NCBI RefSeq assembly: GCF_018408855.1
Contig: NZ_AP024326.1
Coordinates: 186,001-250,000 of the forward strand
Direction of reading: 5' to 3'
DNA from: Caballeronia sp. NK8
Lineage (GTDB): Bacteria; Pseudomonadota; Gammaproteobacteria; Burkholderiales; Burkholderiaceae
DNA length: 64,000 nt
Made by a program: the position numbers and the translations under genes. Below are positions 1-8,766 of the stretch, piece after piece; position 1 is the stretch's first letter, and each line of letters opens with the position of its first letter. Below the pieces are notes generated by a model that was given only the letters and a program-made list of their open reading frames with translations, was not told the origin of the DNA and ran no database searches.

Positions 1-280
1 CGCGTTTTCCGAGGCGGTCTCGCAGCACGCCAATGAACCAGAGAAATGCGATACCAGCGAACGGCACCAGATTGACCGAAAGAGACACGGTACCTGAACT
101 CTCTCGAAGCCACGCGCTCGCTTCTATCGGAAGAACGGGAACGGAGTGCCGCAGCAGCAGAAGGCTGATAATCAGTAAAACAGAAAATATGATGCCGGCG
201 ACAGCGGCAGCGCGCGGGGCTCTGAGACGCGAATCTACGTCGATTCGCTGGTGTCCCGAGTTGTTTGCCGATGGATCCAT
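1..280 (-). CDS. Partial membrane protein, N-terminal 93 residues
   Basis: An open frame begins at an ATG at 280 and runs off the window start, so only the N-terminus is visible. Residues 1-25 are polar. A long hydrophobic stretch of Ile/Leu/Val at about 27-46 is followed by a polar loop and a second hydrophobic stretch at about 67-82. This is the layout of a small inner-membrane protein with at least two helices. It lies just downstream of, and in the same direction as, the outer-membrane barrel gene at 425-1576, with a gap of 144 bases, so co-transcription is possible. I do not recognise the family. Confidence 0.55.
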   Translation of the reverse strand, partial: MDPSANNSGHQRIDVDSRLRAPRAAAVAGIIFSVLLIISLLLLRHSVPVLPIEASAWLRESSGTVSLSVNLVPFAGIAFLWFIGVLRDRLGKR

Positions 281-424
281 GTTCACCTTCCTTCGTACCC
301 GGCGCAGACTGCGCGGCTACGTGGTTCGTGCTGCGCGACGCGGCGTTCAACTGAAAGTATTACGCCGGGGCCGAATAGCGAACGCAAGATCCGGCCGTCG
401 CGCGTTCGGGTCAGCAGGAATGCC

Positions 425-1576
425 TTACCACGCGTATCCCATCTTGAACAGCAAGGCCTTGTTGCCGTCCTTTCCGAGTGCGCCCTCCAGGTTGGCGACA
501 ATACCCTGATCGGGCTTGAGAATGTACTGCAAGCCCGCGCCCAAGTTTGGGAAACGATTTGCGGAACTCGAGCAGCCGCCCCGACTCGCACCATACAGGC
601 ACGCCATTCCGGCAAACAGCGTCGCTGTCCACCGTTCAGCCAGACGATGGCGCTCCTCGACTTCCACGGAAGACATGTATTTGCCTAAATACTCGCCCAT
701 GGTGTAGCCGCGCAACACGACAGGAGCGAAGGCGGCGGGCGGAGCGTCAACTGTCCACTGATTGCTTTGGCGCAACGCGAACACACTACCGCTCCCGTGG
801 CTCCAGAAGCGCCGGTAGTCGGCCCGATAAACGTTGAAATTATTGCTTCCCTCTAGGCTCTGCCGATAGGCGATGCTGTTCACGTTGAAGTACCACCCGC
901 GTTTTGGCGCGTCCACGATGTCCCGGGAATCATGGTTGATCACTAGACCCACACCGCCGGCCTTGAAGCCTGTCAGGCCAAGGGTGCTGAGCAGGTCATC
1001 GTCCAGCGCCGTCTGGCCCACGATCTGGTAGTTCGTGAAAATTGTCTGTGCACCGATGAACCAGTCGCCCTTAATGCGGTACAGATACCGTCCCACCAGA
1101 ACACGCAGGTGGTCTTCGGAGTTCAACGGCTTACCCGTACCGAGGAAGTTGTCGTAGTCGTTCTTGACTATTCCGCCAGCGGCAAGGAAAGTAACTCGAT
1201 GTCGGTCTCCATCGAAGGAAGTCCGGGCGAAGATTGCCCCGACCAGGGAATTCGTCGACGTGTACTGCCCACTCACGCCAAAGAGCGATACCTGCGACTG
1301 CGGATCGAACTTTCGCACGTATCCGGCGAGGACGCCAAACGAGGTGCCTAGTTTGGGATTATTCGAGAACGTCGGCAGCAGCAACCAAGGCGAACTCGCT
1401 TTGGTAGGTTTTGGCGCTTTGGGTGCGTCCTGCGCGTCTATCGACTGGTCGTCTGCCCAGACCGAACTGCCGCCGGTTGCGGCAAGGAGGCAGATCGTCA
1501 GCTGAACGCGCAGTGCGGCGGCGCGGAGGCTGGACGACACCGAGGTGGGACCAGCAGAACTTCGCGCGATCGACAT
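425..1576 (-). CDS. BamA/TamA-family outer-membrane beta-barrel protein
   Basis: A 383-residue protein. The start at 1576 is preferred over an ATG 36 bases upstream because a GGAGAGG ribosome site lies 6 bases before it. It has a signal-peptide-like N-terminus ending near Val-Trp-Ala-Asp, a short proline/lysine linker, then alternating hydrophobic/polar strands with many Gly, Tyr and Phe. Features typical of the surface-antigen D15 barrel are the motif GVGLVINHDSRD, a later LRGYTMGEY segment, and a C-terminal aromatic (MGYAW) that fits the barrel assembly signal. POTRA domains are not evident, so it is a barrel-only member rather than BamA or TamA itself. The substrate or partner is unknown. 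Location in the outer membrane is inferred. Confidence 0.8.
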   Translation of the reverse strand: MSIARSSAGPTSVSSSLRAAALRVQLTICLLAATGGSSVWADDQSIDAQDAPKAPKPTKASSPWLLLPTFSNNPKLGTSFGVLAGYVRKFDPQSQVSLFGVSGQYTSTNSLVGAIFARTSFDGDRHRVTFLAAGGIVKNDYDNFLGTGKPLNSEDHLRVLVGRYLYRIKGDWFIGAQTIFTNYQIVGQTALDDDLLSTLGLTGFKAGGVGLVINHDSRDIVDAPKRGWYFNVNSIAYRQSLEGSNNFNVYRADYRRFWSHGSGSVFALRQSNQWTVDAPPAAFAPVVLRGYTMGEYLGKYMSSVEVEERHRLAERWTATLFAGMACLYGASRGGCSSSANRFPNLGAGLQYILKPDQGIVANLEGALGKDGNKALLFKMGYAW

Positions 1577-2387
1577 GGCAGGCCTCTCCAATTTCTCGAA
1601 CGTGTCGCCCACCCGAATGCCAAGTCCGTCGACTCGACCGCCAATCCCGCCTCCTTACCACCCTTGCTGCGACCTTTGCCGGGAACGTTCTTGCCCGATG
1701 GACCGAACTCTCCACTGGTTGCCGAGATTGTTCTCGACGTCGCCGCTCAGTTGCGTCGGCTCCCGATCCCCTCGGAGTGCGGATCTGGCAGCCGCCATCC
1801 CGTGTGCGTTGAAAGACGCCGCCATCGTGCCCAGCATAGGGGTCACTTATATTCCAGGCAAGCGCATTGCCAGTATGGGCGTTGTCCACGACACCCTTTC
1901 TCATGCCAGCATGATGAAAAAGGGATGAACGCGGTACGAGGCGCAGTGTAGGAGCGAGCCGCGCCGATATGTCGACCGAAGCGCTGCGGGACGCCTATAC
2001 TGTCAAGGCAATCAGTAATACTGGGGGTGAGCGTATCTCCAGTGTCCTTACGCATGCTACACGGCAATACCTGGTTGCTACTGTCTTTGGATTGACGACA
2101 GTGGCCCTTGTCCTGTCCGGACCATGACGCTCGTTTCGGCCCGCATCGTGATTGGGATCCCGTCATGTACCGACGGAAACTCCGCCGATTGCCGGGCATC
2201 GGATGCCGGCCGTTCGCGCTTTCGCGATCGCGGCACGCGCCAACGAAATTTTAATTACGCACAGCGTCCAGGAAAATTCAGAAGTGCAGACCGGGGAAAA
2301 TCCGCCATTTGCGTTGGATGCAAATCTGCGGCAATCCAGTAGCTAGCTCAATCGTTTCGGTCCTTATTCCATTGAATGGAGGTTGCA
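1577..2387. other. 811-bp intergenic region, no supported gene
   Basis: Short open frames occur on both strands, but none has a ribosome site together with recognisable protein features. A 63-codon minus-strand frame at 1655-1846 is possible but unsupported. The last 20 bases hold the ribosome site of the alcohol dehydrogenase gene. I see no clear promoter or terminator hairpin. Confidence 0.4.
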
Positions 2388-3410
2388 ATGTCCGAGCGGA
2401 TGAAAGCCGCAGTTGTACACGAATTTGGAAAACCACTGGTCATCGAGGAAGTCGACGTTCCTGATGTCCCCCCTGGCCGGGTGCTCGTGAAAGTTGCTGC
2501 TTGCGGGGTTTGTCATACTGACCTGCATGCCGCCGAGGGCGATTGGCCGGTGAAGCCAAGCGTCCCTTTCATTCCGGGTCACGAAGGCGTCGGCTATGTT
2601 GCCAAGTTGGGGGCCGGTGTCAGTATGCTCAAGGAGGGTGACCGCATCGGCGTACCTTGGCTCCATACTGCCTGCGGTCATTGTGAGCACTGTATCACCG
2701 GCTGGGAAACGCTTTGCGACAAGCAGCAAATGACTGGTTACACCGTCAACGGCGGATACGCGGATTACGTGCTTGCCGACCCTGCGTACGTGGGACTTCT
2801 GCCTGACAACCTCGAATTCGCGGCGGCGGCGCCCATTCTGTGTGCCGGCGTCACCGTCTACAAGGGCCTTAAAGTTCTAGATTGCAAACCGGGAGACTGG
2901 GTGGCCATCTCAGGGATCGGCGGCCTGGGTCACATGGCCGTACAATATGCCAAAGCGATGGGTTTTCACGTCGTCGCCGTCGACATCGCAGATGACAAAC
3001 TCGCGCTCGCGTCCAGTCTTGGCGCCGACATGACGATTAATGCCGCCACGCAGGACGCAGTTGCTACAGTACAAAAGAATATACGCGGCGCGCACGGCGT
3101 GTTGATCACCGCCGTTTCCAGAACCGCCTTCGCACAGGCCGTTGGCATGCTGCACAAGCGCGGCACGATGTCCTTGGTCGGCTTACCGCCAGGAAGCTTC
3201 GATCTGCCGATTTTCGATGTCGTCCTTAACGCAAAAACCGTGCGAGGTTCCATCGTCGGCACCCGAAAGGACTTGCAGGAATGTCTCGCCTTCGCCGGTG
3301 AGGGAAAAGCTAAAGCGCATTTTTCAACAGATCGCCTTGAGAATATCAATCAGATCTTCAGTGCGATGAAGGAAGGAAAGATAGACGGGCGGGTCGTCAT
3401 GCAAATGTAG
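2388..3410 (+). CDS. adhP: Zinc-dependent alcohol dehydrogenase, AdhP type
   Basis: A 340-residue medium-chain dehydrogenase that would oxidise primary alcohols such as ethanol or propanol with NAD. The start at 2388 is chosen over an ATG at 2376 because a GGAGG sits 5 bases upstream. Catalytic zinc ligands are visible at Cys42 (GVCHTD) and His65-Glu66 (PGHEGVG). The structural zinc lobe has all four cysteines (Cys96, 99, 102, 110). The Rossmann motif GIGGLG follows in the C-terminal half. Length and motifs match propanol-preferring AdhP, and the gene looks intact. In related genomes such genes often sit near universal stress proteins, and here it is followed by the remains of such a cluster. 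No partner gene is adjacent. Confidence 0.92.
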   Translation: MSERMKAAVVHEFGKPLVIEEVDVPDVPPGRVLVKVAACGVCHTDLHAAEGDWPVKPSVPFIPGHEGVGYVAKLGAGVSMLKEGDRIGVPWLHTACGHCEHCITGWETLCDKQQMTGYTVNGGYADYVLADPAYVGLLPDNLEFAAAAPILCAGVTVYKGLKVLDCKPGDWVAISGIGGLGHMAVQYAKAMGFHVVAVDIADDKLALASSLGADMTINAATQDAVATVQKNIRGAHGVLITAVSRTAFAQAVGMLHKRGTMSLVGLPPGSFDLPIFDVVLNAKTVRGSIVGTRKDLQECLAFAGEGKAKAHFSTDRLENINQIFSAMKEGKIDGRVVMQM

Positions 3411-3705
3411 AGTTAGGTATCGTCGCCGAAGGAGGGATTTTATCGTACCGAGTAGCACTTGAAGAGCTCGTGACTCGAACGTTGCCTACACCGTCGGGGC
3501 CCGTAGCGAAACTCGTTGCAAAGGTCGCAGACGGGATTGACGGCAAATGAACACGACGTGGTCGTTAGAAGCAGCTGGCACTAGAACAAGAAGCAACCAT
3601 GTCAGTAACACGACGCGCTCGATCTTAACCATCTCTGGCCACACGCAGCGCGGTTCAAAAAATTCCGGAATGTTGTCGACGAAGAATCTGATCGAAGATT
3701 AAGCC

Positions 3706-3966
3706 TTGCTTGGAAACTGCCGGAGTGCGGCGTTAGTGTCCAGGGATGGCTCGATTGACTGGCTTTGCTTTCCCCGCTTCGATGCTTCAGCCTGCTTTGC
3801 GGCGCTAGTAAGTGCGCCTGAGAATGGGCACTGGAAGATTGTGCCTGACGAGCCAATTGGGAGTTCTTCGCGGGCTTACATCGATGGCACGATCGACTCC
3901 TTGGAAGACTTGCTGCTGCGCTCGACGGCGTGCGCAGGGGCGCCGCTCGCGGATGAAAGTCAGTGA
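3706..3966 (+). pseudogene. N-terminal fragment of a GH15 glucoamylase/trehalase-like protein
   Basis: Reading from a TTG at 3706, the first 60 residues contain GNCRSAALVSRDGSIDWLC followed by PRFD and ENGHW. This is the conserved N-terminal signature of glycoside hydrolase family 15 (glucoamylase/trehalase-like) proteins, which are normally about 600 residues. Homology stops near residue 60. The remaining residues to the stop at 3966 do not fit the family, and the catalytic domain is absent. The fragment abuts a broken UspA gene on the other strand, consistent with a deletion that fused gene ends. The 295 bases upstream hold no recognisable gene. Confidence 0.65.
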
Positions 3967-4686
3967 GACATCAGCACGGGCACGGTCATCGACGATAGGA
4001 AAGTCCGGGTGGCGCCGCCGAGCACGAGTTCCTGCCAGCGCGCATGTCCATAGCCGCCCATGACCACGAGATCGGCATGAAGATCCGTGGCCCGCGAAAG
4101 CAGCAGTTCGCCCGCGGACACGTCCGGCGCAATGTCTTCTGACGAGACTGCGGCTTTGATGCCGTGCCGGGCGATGCAGGCTGCGATGTCCGCGCCGGGG
4201 ATGCGGCCACCGCCCGTTTCGCCTCGGGACGTATCGACGCTCACGATCGAGACCTGCCCGGCTGCCTTGAGAAGCGGGAGCGCGTCGTGCAAGGCGCGAG
4301 TGGCTTCGCGGCTACCGTCTCAGGCGATCATCGGATGTTTGCCGACCTGGGCGAAGAATCCCGTGTACGGGAGAAGCAAGACCGGCCGCCCCGAGGAGAG
4401 AATGACGGTCTCGGGAAAATGATCTCCAACGTAAGACTCGGGATCGGTCGGATCGTCCTGGCTCACGATCACGAGATCCGCGCAACGCGCAAAATGCGGC
4501 ACCGCATGGCTGGCCCACTTCCGCGTTTCGATCCATTCGCCCGATAGGCCGGCGCGCTTGATCTCCGTATGAAAGATCCGCTCGATCGCGCCGCGCTGCT
4601 CGTGCCGTATGGCCGCGCGCTGCTCGTAATACTCGGCGGTGCCCGCCATGACTGAGATTGACCCGCTCCAACGGACAGATTTGCAG

Positions 4687-5658
4687 TTAAAGATTTGTCG
4701 TCGTCCGGCCTCCGTTAAGCGTTGAGTCGCGGGTTGTCCACGGACGGGCAGCGGGTCGCTTCTCACGACCACGACGCTGCCCGTCGGTGGGCAACCCGCA
4801 GGGTGATACGGTTTTTCTCTTGGCGCTCAGGTTTTCGAATTCGAGCGGCGAACAATAGCCGATGCTGCTATGCAGGCGGCGTACGTTGTACCAGCCTTCC
4901 AAGAAGGAGAAGATGCGCCTGCGGGTTTGTTCATGGGTCGCGAAGTGTTCGCGCGACAGGAGTTCTGCTTCGAGTGTCCCAAAGAAGGATTCGCACATCG
5001 CATTGTCGTACGCGTCGCCGGCTGTACCCATCGAGGGCTGCACGCCGGCTTCGCGGCAGCGTCGCCCAAAGGCAATGGATGTGTATTGGGCTCCCTGGTC
5101 GGAATGTAAAATCACGCCCTCATGACGTCGCTGCTGGAGGGCCATGTCGAGCGCGCGCAACATCAGTTCGGTGTACAAGTGGCTCGACATCGCCCAGCCG
5201 ACGATGCGCCGGCTGAAGACATCAAGCACCACAGCCAGATAGAGAAAGCCTTCTGTCGTCGGAATGTAGGTGGCATCTGCGACCCACAGTATGTTGGGCC
5301 CTTCAGCATTGAAGTGCCGGCGCACGAGGTCCGGCGCACGCCGTGCCCCCGCACGCTGGCGCGTTGTACGCGGCCAGCGCCGTCGACTTGCTCCCCGTAG
5401 GTCCGCGATGCGCATCAGGCGCGCGACTCGTTTGCGTCCCACGTGCACTCCCTCGCGCGCAAGTTGCGCATGGATGCGCGGCACTCCGTACGTACCTCGC
5501 GAACTCGCATGCAGCGTACGAATGCGCGTCAGTAGCTGAGCATCGCTACGTGACCGCCTTGATGGCTCCCTCACCAGCCACGCGTAGTAACCGCTGGTCG
5601 AGACTCCCAGCAGCCGCGCCATCGTGGCAATGGGCCAACGGGCCTGGTTTGCTCTCAT
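4687..5658 (-). CDS. IS3-family transposase OrfB
   Basis: A 323-residue DDE transposase. The N-terminal part carries the HTH_21-like segment (YGVPRIHAQL, GRKRVARLMR). The rve integrase core follows. The three acidic residues are visible as VADATYIPT (first Asp), LHSDQGAQYTS (second Asp) and CESFFGTLEAE (Glu). It overlaps the end of orfA by ATGA, so it may be made by coupling or by programmed frameshifting as in other IS3 elements. Its last codons lie within 35 bases of the left inverted repeat. It appears intact. Confidence 0.92.
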   Translation of the reverse strand: MRANQARWPIATMARLLGVSTSGYYAWLVREPSRRSRSDAQLLTRIRTLHASSRGTYGVPRIHAQLAREGVHVGRKRVARLMRIADLRGASRRRWPRTTRQRAGARRAPDLVRRHFNAEGPNILWVADATYIPTTEGFLYLAVVLDVFSRRIVGWAMSSHLYTELMLRALDMALQQRRHEGVILHSDQGAQYTSIAFGRRCREAGVQPSMGTAGDAYDNAMCESFFGTLEAELLSREHFATHEQTRRRIFSFLEGWYNVRRLHSSIGYCSPLEFENLSAKRKTVSPCGLPTDGQRRGREKRPAARPWTTRDSTLNGGRTTTNL

Positions 5659-5969
5659 GAATCCGTATCCTTCGAGGACACGGCTCCTGTCTCGCGGGCG
5701 AACCAGGCCGCGGCGTGAGAGAGAATGTCGCGCTCCGTCTTTAATTGCCGATTCTCGCGGCGCAAACGGGTGAGCTCTTGGCGCTCAGCCGTGGTCAACC
5801 CCTCCTGACGCGCGCCGGCGTCAATATCCGCCTGCGCCACCCAGTTGATTATCGTCTGCACACTAGGCTCGAACTCTCGCGCAAGCTCCTCGGGTGTTCG
5901 CCCCGCCTTCACCAGCTCGACTATGTGAGCCCGGAACTCCGCCGGGTACGGTGCTCGATGCTTGCCCAT
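5655..5969 (-). CDS. IS3-family transposase OrfA
   Basis: A 104-residue protein with a helix-turn-helix of the HTH_Tnp_1 type (PAEFRAHIVELVKAGRT, then a TIINW segment) and a C-terminal leucine-rich coiled coil (TRLRRENRQLKTERDIL) that normally mediates multimerisation. It is the DNA-binding subunit of the IS3 transposase and binds the terminal repeats. It overlaps orfB by 4 bases. It looks full length for the family. Confidence 0.9.
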   Translation of the reverse strand: MGKHRAPYPAEFRAHIVELVKAGRTPEELAREFEPSVQTIINWVAQADIDAGARQEGLTTAERQELTRLRRENRQLKTERDILSHAAAWFARETGAVSSKDTDS

Positions 5970-6179
5970 TTTGACACCCCCTTTTCAAAAGGATAGGTGT
6001 CCGTTGTGGCGGGTCAATCTCAGACGTTGAGGGCACGCCGGTTGGGTTCGAAGACAGCAAAATGCCCGATGACATACGCGTCGAAGCGTGGCCAACTGCA
6101 ACGCGGATTCCAGTCTGGGGTGCGCCCGGACACTGGTAACCAGGTGGACGAGAACGGTTGGACGCAGCAAGCGACGCGG

Positions 6180-6193
6180 TTGACTCAGGTCAA
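6180..6193. promoter_or_regulatory. FNR/CRP-type palindrome TTGAC-N4-GTCAA
   Basis: TTGACTCAGGTCAA is a perfect 5-4-5 inverted repeat of the FNR/ANR superfamily pattern. It lies just before the N-terminal codons of the broken UspA gene on the minus strand, a natural place for a low-oxygen activator site. It is now inside the read-through frame of the truncated PAS gene and too close to the coding part for a normal promoter, so DNA between it and the gene was probably lost. Confidence 0.45.
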
Positions 6194-6902
6194 TGGCGCG
6201 GCCCTTTCCCAGCACGCTCGCGTCCGCCTGCGATATCGATGCCTCGATCGGGAATTCCTCGCCGTCGGCGCGCAGGCCGTACAACACGCGCTGTGGACCC
6301 ATCCGTCGCTCCGACACGCGGGTTTGTTCGAAATGCCGCACCTGATCGTCGTGCGCCGCACGGTAACGCACCGGGATGAAGCGAGACAGCGGGCCGCCAA
6401 TCGCGTCGCGCGCGGCGCACCCGAACACGCGTTCGGCCGTCGGATTGACCTTGACGATGCGCTGCGTCGCATCGATCGTGATAATGGCGTCCGTCGTTGA
6501 CCGGAGGATGCTGTCGAGCTGCCCGTAGCTCATCGTCGCCTGAACGACGCTCGCGTGCGCGGCGCGGTGAGTCGCAAGGAGAAGGATCAGACTCGTGAGC
6601 AGCAGCACGCTCGTTGAAGCGCCCAAGAACAGCCACGCACGAGCCAACGTGCCGACTGGGCACATCGCGGACAGGTAGTGGATGCCGACCCACCAGAGGG
6701 CGAAGAGTGCCGCTCCTGCCGGAACTGCTTGTGCGATCGCACCGCGAGGCAGGACTCGTCGAGCGGGCGACCCAGTCTTTGGCGTAGCACTGTGGCGCTC
6801 GATTCTGCTCATGTATGCCTTCGACGTACGACCGATGTCCCGGGTCGCGCACAAGCGTGACGGGAGAGTGACCGAGTCGCGTGAATCGCAATGATTCGTC
6901 AT
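6190..6902 (-). pseudogene. Truncated PAS-domain sensor (membrane-anchored)
   Basis: The frame starting at 6902, or more likely the internal ATG at 6812, has two hydrophobic segments at about residues 56-78 and 88-110. A PAS domain follows at about 125-228 with TTDAIITID, NPTAERVFG and DGEEFPIEASIS. In intact relatives a PAS fold of this kind leads into a histidine kinase, GGDEF or similar output module. Here the family match ends at about residue 228. The frame then reads into an FNR-type palindrome and the N-terminus of the UspA gene, so the 305-codon frame ending at 5985 is a hybrid. No output domain is present, so function as a signalling protein is doubtful. An FNR-like box at 6943-6956 lies upstream. 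Confidence 0.65.
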
Positions 6903-6942
6903 CGCATGGAAGTAAGTCTGCCTGTCGTCGCGCGCACGGCCA

Positions 6943-6956
6943 TTGAGCTAAATCAA
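6943..6956. promoter_or_regulatory. FNR/ANR-type box TTGAG-N4-ATCAA
   Basis: The sequence TTGAGCTAAATCAA fits the FNR/ANR consensus TTGAT-N4-ATCAA with one mismatch. It lies between the divergent PAS remnant (start 6812 or 6902, minus) and the small gene at 7090 (plus), so it could serve either. Regulation by oxygen through an FNR-family activator is inferred from the motif alone. Confidence 0.5.
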
Positions 6957-7089
6957 ACGGAGTACGTCGCACCCCCGGCGATGCGATCCGTTTACCTGGC
7001 TCAAGCCCACGCAGTGCGTCGCCTATAAAGTCGACGTGTCACTCACACATCTTTGCAACGAAACCTGGATCGATCAACGGAGAATCGAC

Positions 7090-7329
7090 ATGTCGCTCAC
7101 GGGATCAATAGCCGGCGCCAACTGGACCGTCGCCTGCAATACGGAGCGGACGCAGCAAGGCGTCGAGTGTTCGATCAGCGTCGAGCACCGCGGCGTGGAA
7201 GGAGCAAGCTTCATGCACCGGTTCAGGCAGACGCATTCCTTCGACAATGAACCCGAGGCGGTACTCGCCGGTCTGCGCGAAGGCATGACTTGGATACGCC
7301 TCAAGGCCGCGCACACGATCGACGTCTAG
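7090..7329 (+). CDS. Small conserved hypothetical protein, 79 residues
   Basis: The start at 7090 is supported by GGAGA at 7079-7083, six bases before the ATG. An ATG at 7036 in the same frame lacks such a site. The protein is acidic-to-neutral, with no signal peptide or membrane segment, and contains ANWTVACNTE near the start and SFDNEPEAVLAGLREGMTW near the end. I believe it belongs to a small family found beside stress genes in Burkholderia-type genomes, but I cannot assign a function. It lies downstream of an FNR-type box and upstream of a UspA gene, which suggests membership of the same low-oxygen set. Confidence 0.65.
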   Translation: MSLTGSIAGANWTVACNTERTQQGVECSISVEHRGVEGASFMHRFRQTHSFDNEPEAVLAGLREGMTWIRLKAAHTIDV

Positions 7330-7607
7330 CCGGTAACGACCGAAGCTTCATGAATTGCCTCGCACCGGATCGATCCCGTGCTGGCACGCGCGCTCCCCGA
7401 ACGCTTCGGCAGCGACAACAAGGTGAGCTACCTCGGACGACAGCGACGCACGGCCTCCCGCCAACATTCGGCTTTGTCAAGGGCACCTTTCGCTAAGTTT
7501 CGGGCTGCGTCTCATGGCGGCCGCCATTTCATTCCATCGCGGGTAGAGAGGATCCTATGAGCAACACGTCAACTCACTGTAACTAATGCGCGGCGTTCGG
7601 GCGAGTC
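7330..7607. other. Intergenic stretch before the UspA pseudogene
   Basis: Nothing recognisable. Short frames on both strands lack ribosome sites and family features. A GGATCC with an ATG at 7557 is followed by a stop after a few codons. Confidence 0.4.
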
Positions 7608-8524
7608 ATGCTATGCGTCGATTCGACGGACGACTGGACGGAAGCGGCCGCTCTCACCGTCTCGCTGGCCGACGTGGACACGAAGGTACGCATTGTCGGA
7701 TTGCTGAAGAATGGGCGCGCGATGATTCCACACGCACCGCTCGCGTTCTTTAACGCGATCGCGGCGCATGTGCGATTGCAGCGCGGCGTCGAGGCGAGTA
7801 TAGACAGGGCGCGGGGGTTCCTCCAGAGCGCAGGCATCGACGTGAATACCTTTGTCGCCGACCTGTTCGAGAGCGGCGGAGACGCGGCTCACGCGCTTAC
7901 GCGGGCGGCGCAGACGTGGCGCGCCGATCTCATGATGCTAGCCGCACGCCGCCACATGGGCATCCTGCAATGGACCGAGCGGACGACCCGGGATGCGGCG
8001 GACATGGCGCACTGTTCGATGCAGGTGCTGCCCGCGCCTCCCGCCCGGTTCGAGACCGCCAGACCCTGCCGATTGCTGTGTGCCGTGGACGGCAGTCCCG
8101 TTTCGCTGGCATCCTTGCGAGCAGGGCTCAAGATCGCCGGGCCGGGCGCACAGGTGCAAGCGATCTACGTCATCGATCGTTCGGCTCGCGCGACTGACGC
8201 CGCGTCGACGACGTCGCTTCAAGAGGCATTCTTCGAAGAAGGACAGTCTGCTTTGGCGAAGGCCCGCACGGTCTTCTCAGAAACCTGGTGTGCACAGGAT
8301 TTCGCGTTCGATGCTGCGCTTGTACGAACCGATGAAACGGGTGACGATGTCGCGCATGCGATCGTGCATGGAGCCGCGCGCTGGAACGCCGATGCAATTC
8401 TCATGGGCAAAGAGAGGTCGCGCGCTGGATACTCGGGACTGTGTCCGGACGCGTGGCCCAACTGACAGAAGTACCGCTCTTGCTGGCGCGTCGCCCCCGG
8501 TCCGAGTCTGGTCCGAAAACCTGA
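7608..8524 (+). pseudogene. Tandem UspA universal stress protein with C-terminal frameshift
   Basis: The frame opens with MLCVDSTDDWTEAA (first Usp domain) and has the domain-1 end ADLMMLAARRHMG. The second domain begins at RLLCAVDGSPVSL and reaches ADAILMGKERSR near 8425. There the frame runs out to a stop at 8465. In the next frame the family C-terminus continues at once as ILGTVSGRVAQLTEVPLLLAR and ends at 8522-8524. A single lost base near 8425 explains this. The normal product would be a cytoplasmic two-domain stress protein of about 300 residues. The truncated form lacks the final strand and the glycine-rich ATP-loop end, so activity is doubtful. An FNR-type palindrome lies at 8550-8563. 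Confidence 0.75.
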
Positions 8525-8549
8525 GCACTCCGGTGCGAAGCGATTGCGC

Positions 8550-8563
8550 TTGACTCATGTCAA
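8550..8563. promoter_or_regulatory. FNR/CRP-type palindrome TTGAC-N4-GTCAA
   Basis: TTGACTCATGTCAA is a perfect 5-4-5 palindrome, nearly the same as the site at 6180-6193. It lies 26 bases after the end of the broken UspA gene. No plus-strand gene follows, so it may be an orphan left by a deletion, or it may act on the minus strand. Confidence 0.35.
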
Positions 8564-8766
8564 GCAGCCTCCTGGAGAACACATTTAAAGTGACCTCGTG
8601 CCTTTAGGACCGGCTGCAAGCTTTCGCGCTGTCCCGGAAGCTCGGCACGCGTGATTCTCTTCGGTCGCGTGATCGCCGCGCACAGGTTGCGGCCTTCGTT
8701 CGGCAGAGCGCTTTTTTGCTCGACACGCGCCAGCTGAACTGTGACTCGCCCGATATTGCCGATCAT
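8560..8766 (-). CDS. Possible small protein coupled to the B12-binding regulator
   Basis: A 68-codon frame whose ATG overlaps the stop codon of the upstream MerR/B12 gene as ATGA, the usual form of translational coupling. The protein is basic and has no signal peptide or membrane segment. I do not recognise it, and codon content does not clearly separate it from chance. Its 3' end overlaps the FNR-type palindrome at 8550-8563. Confidence 0.3.
   Translation of the reverse strand: MIGNIGRVTVQLARVEQKSALPNEGRNLCAAITRPKRITRAELPGQRESLQPVLKARGHFKCVLQEAA

Larger units (their letters stand above)
4653..6022 (-). mobile_element. IS3-family insertion sequence, complete, 1370 bp
   Basis: The ends are near-perfect inverted repeats beginning TGAGATTGACCCGC at 4653 and, on the other strand, at 6022. 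About 22 of the outer 24 bases match. Both flanks carry the trinucleotide GAC (4650-4652 and 6023-6025), the 3-bp target duplication expected for this family. The element holds overlapping orfA and orfB genes on the minus strand and looks intact. It sits inside a UspA gene. It is related to, but clearly different from, the second element at 49150-50524. Confidence 0.93.
3960..6164 (-). pseudogene. Universal stress protein (UspA), broken by IS3 insertion, stop codon and frameshift
   Basis: Pieces of one UspA-type gene can be read in order on the minus strand. The N-terminus (TVLVHL, then SALQLA) lies at about 6164-6090. A shift of frame follows near 6090, then RFDAYVIG and AVFEPN up to the insertion point. 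An IS3 element occupies 4653-6022. The gene resumes as AGTAEYYEQRAA and runs to a second half with LVVMGGYGHARW and ends MSH at 3960. An in-frame TGA at 4320-4322 lies in MIA-stop-DGSREA, where the family has tryptophan, so TGG to TGA is the likely change. Removing the IS and one copy of its 3-bp duplication joins ALNV to MAG in frame. The protein would have been a tandem-type cytoplasmic stress protein, now inactive. Confidence 0.8.

Noticed and set aside
1359..1904. 181-codon minus frame upstream of the BamA-like gene
   Set aside because: It overlaps the barrel gene in another frame and has arginine-rich, low-information content.
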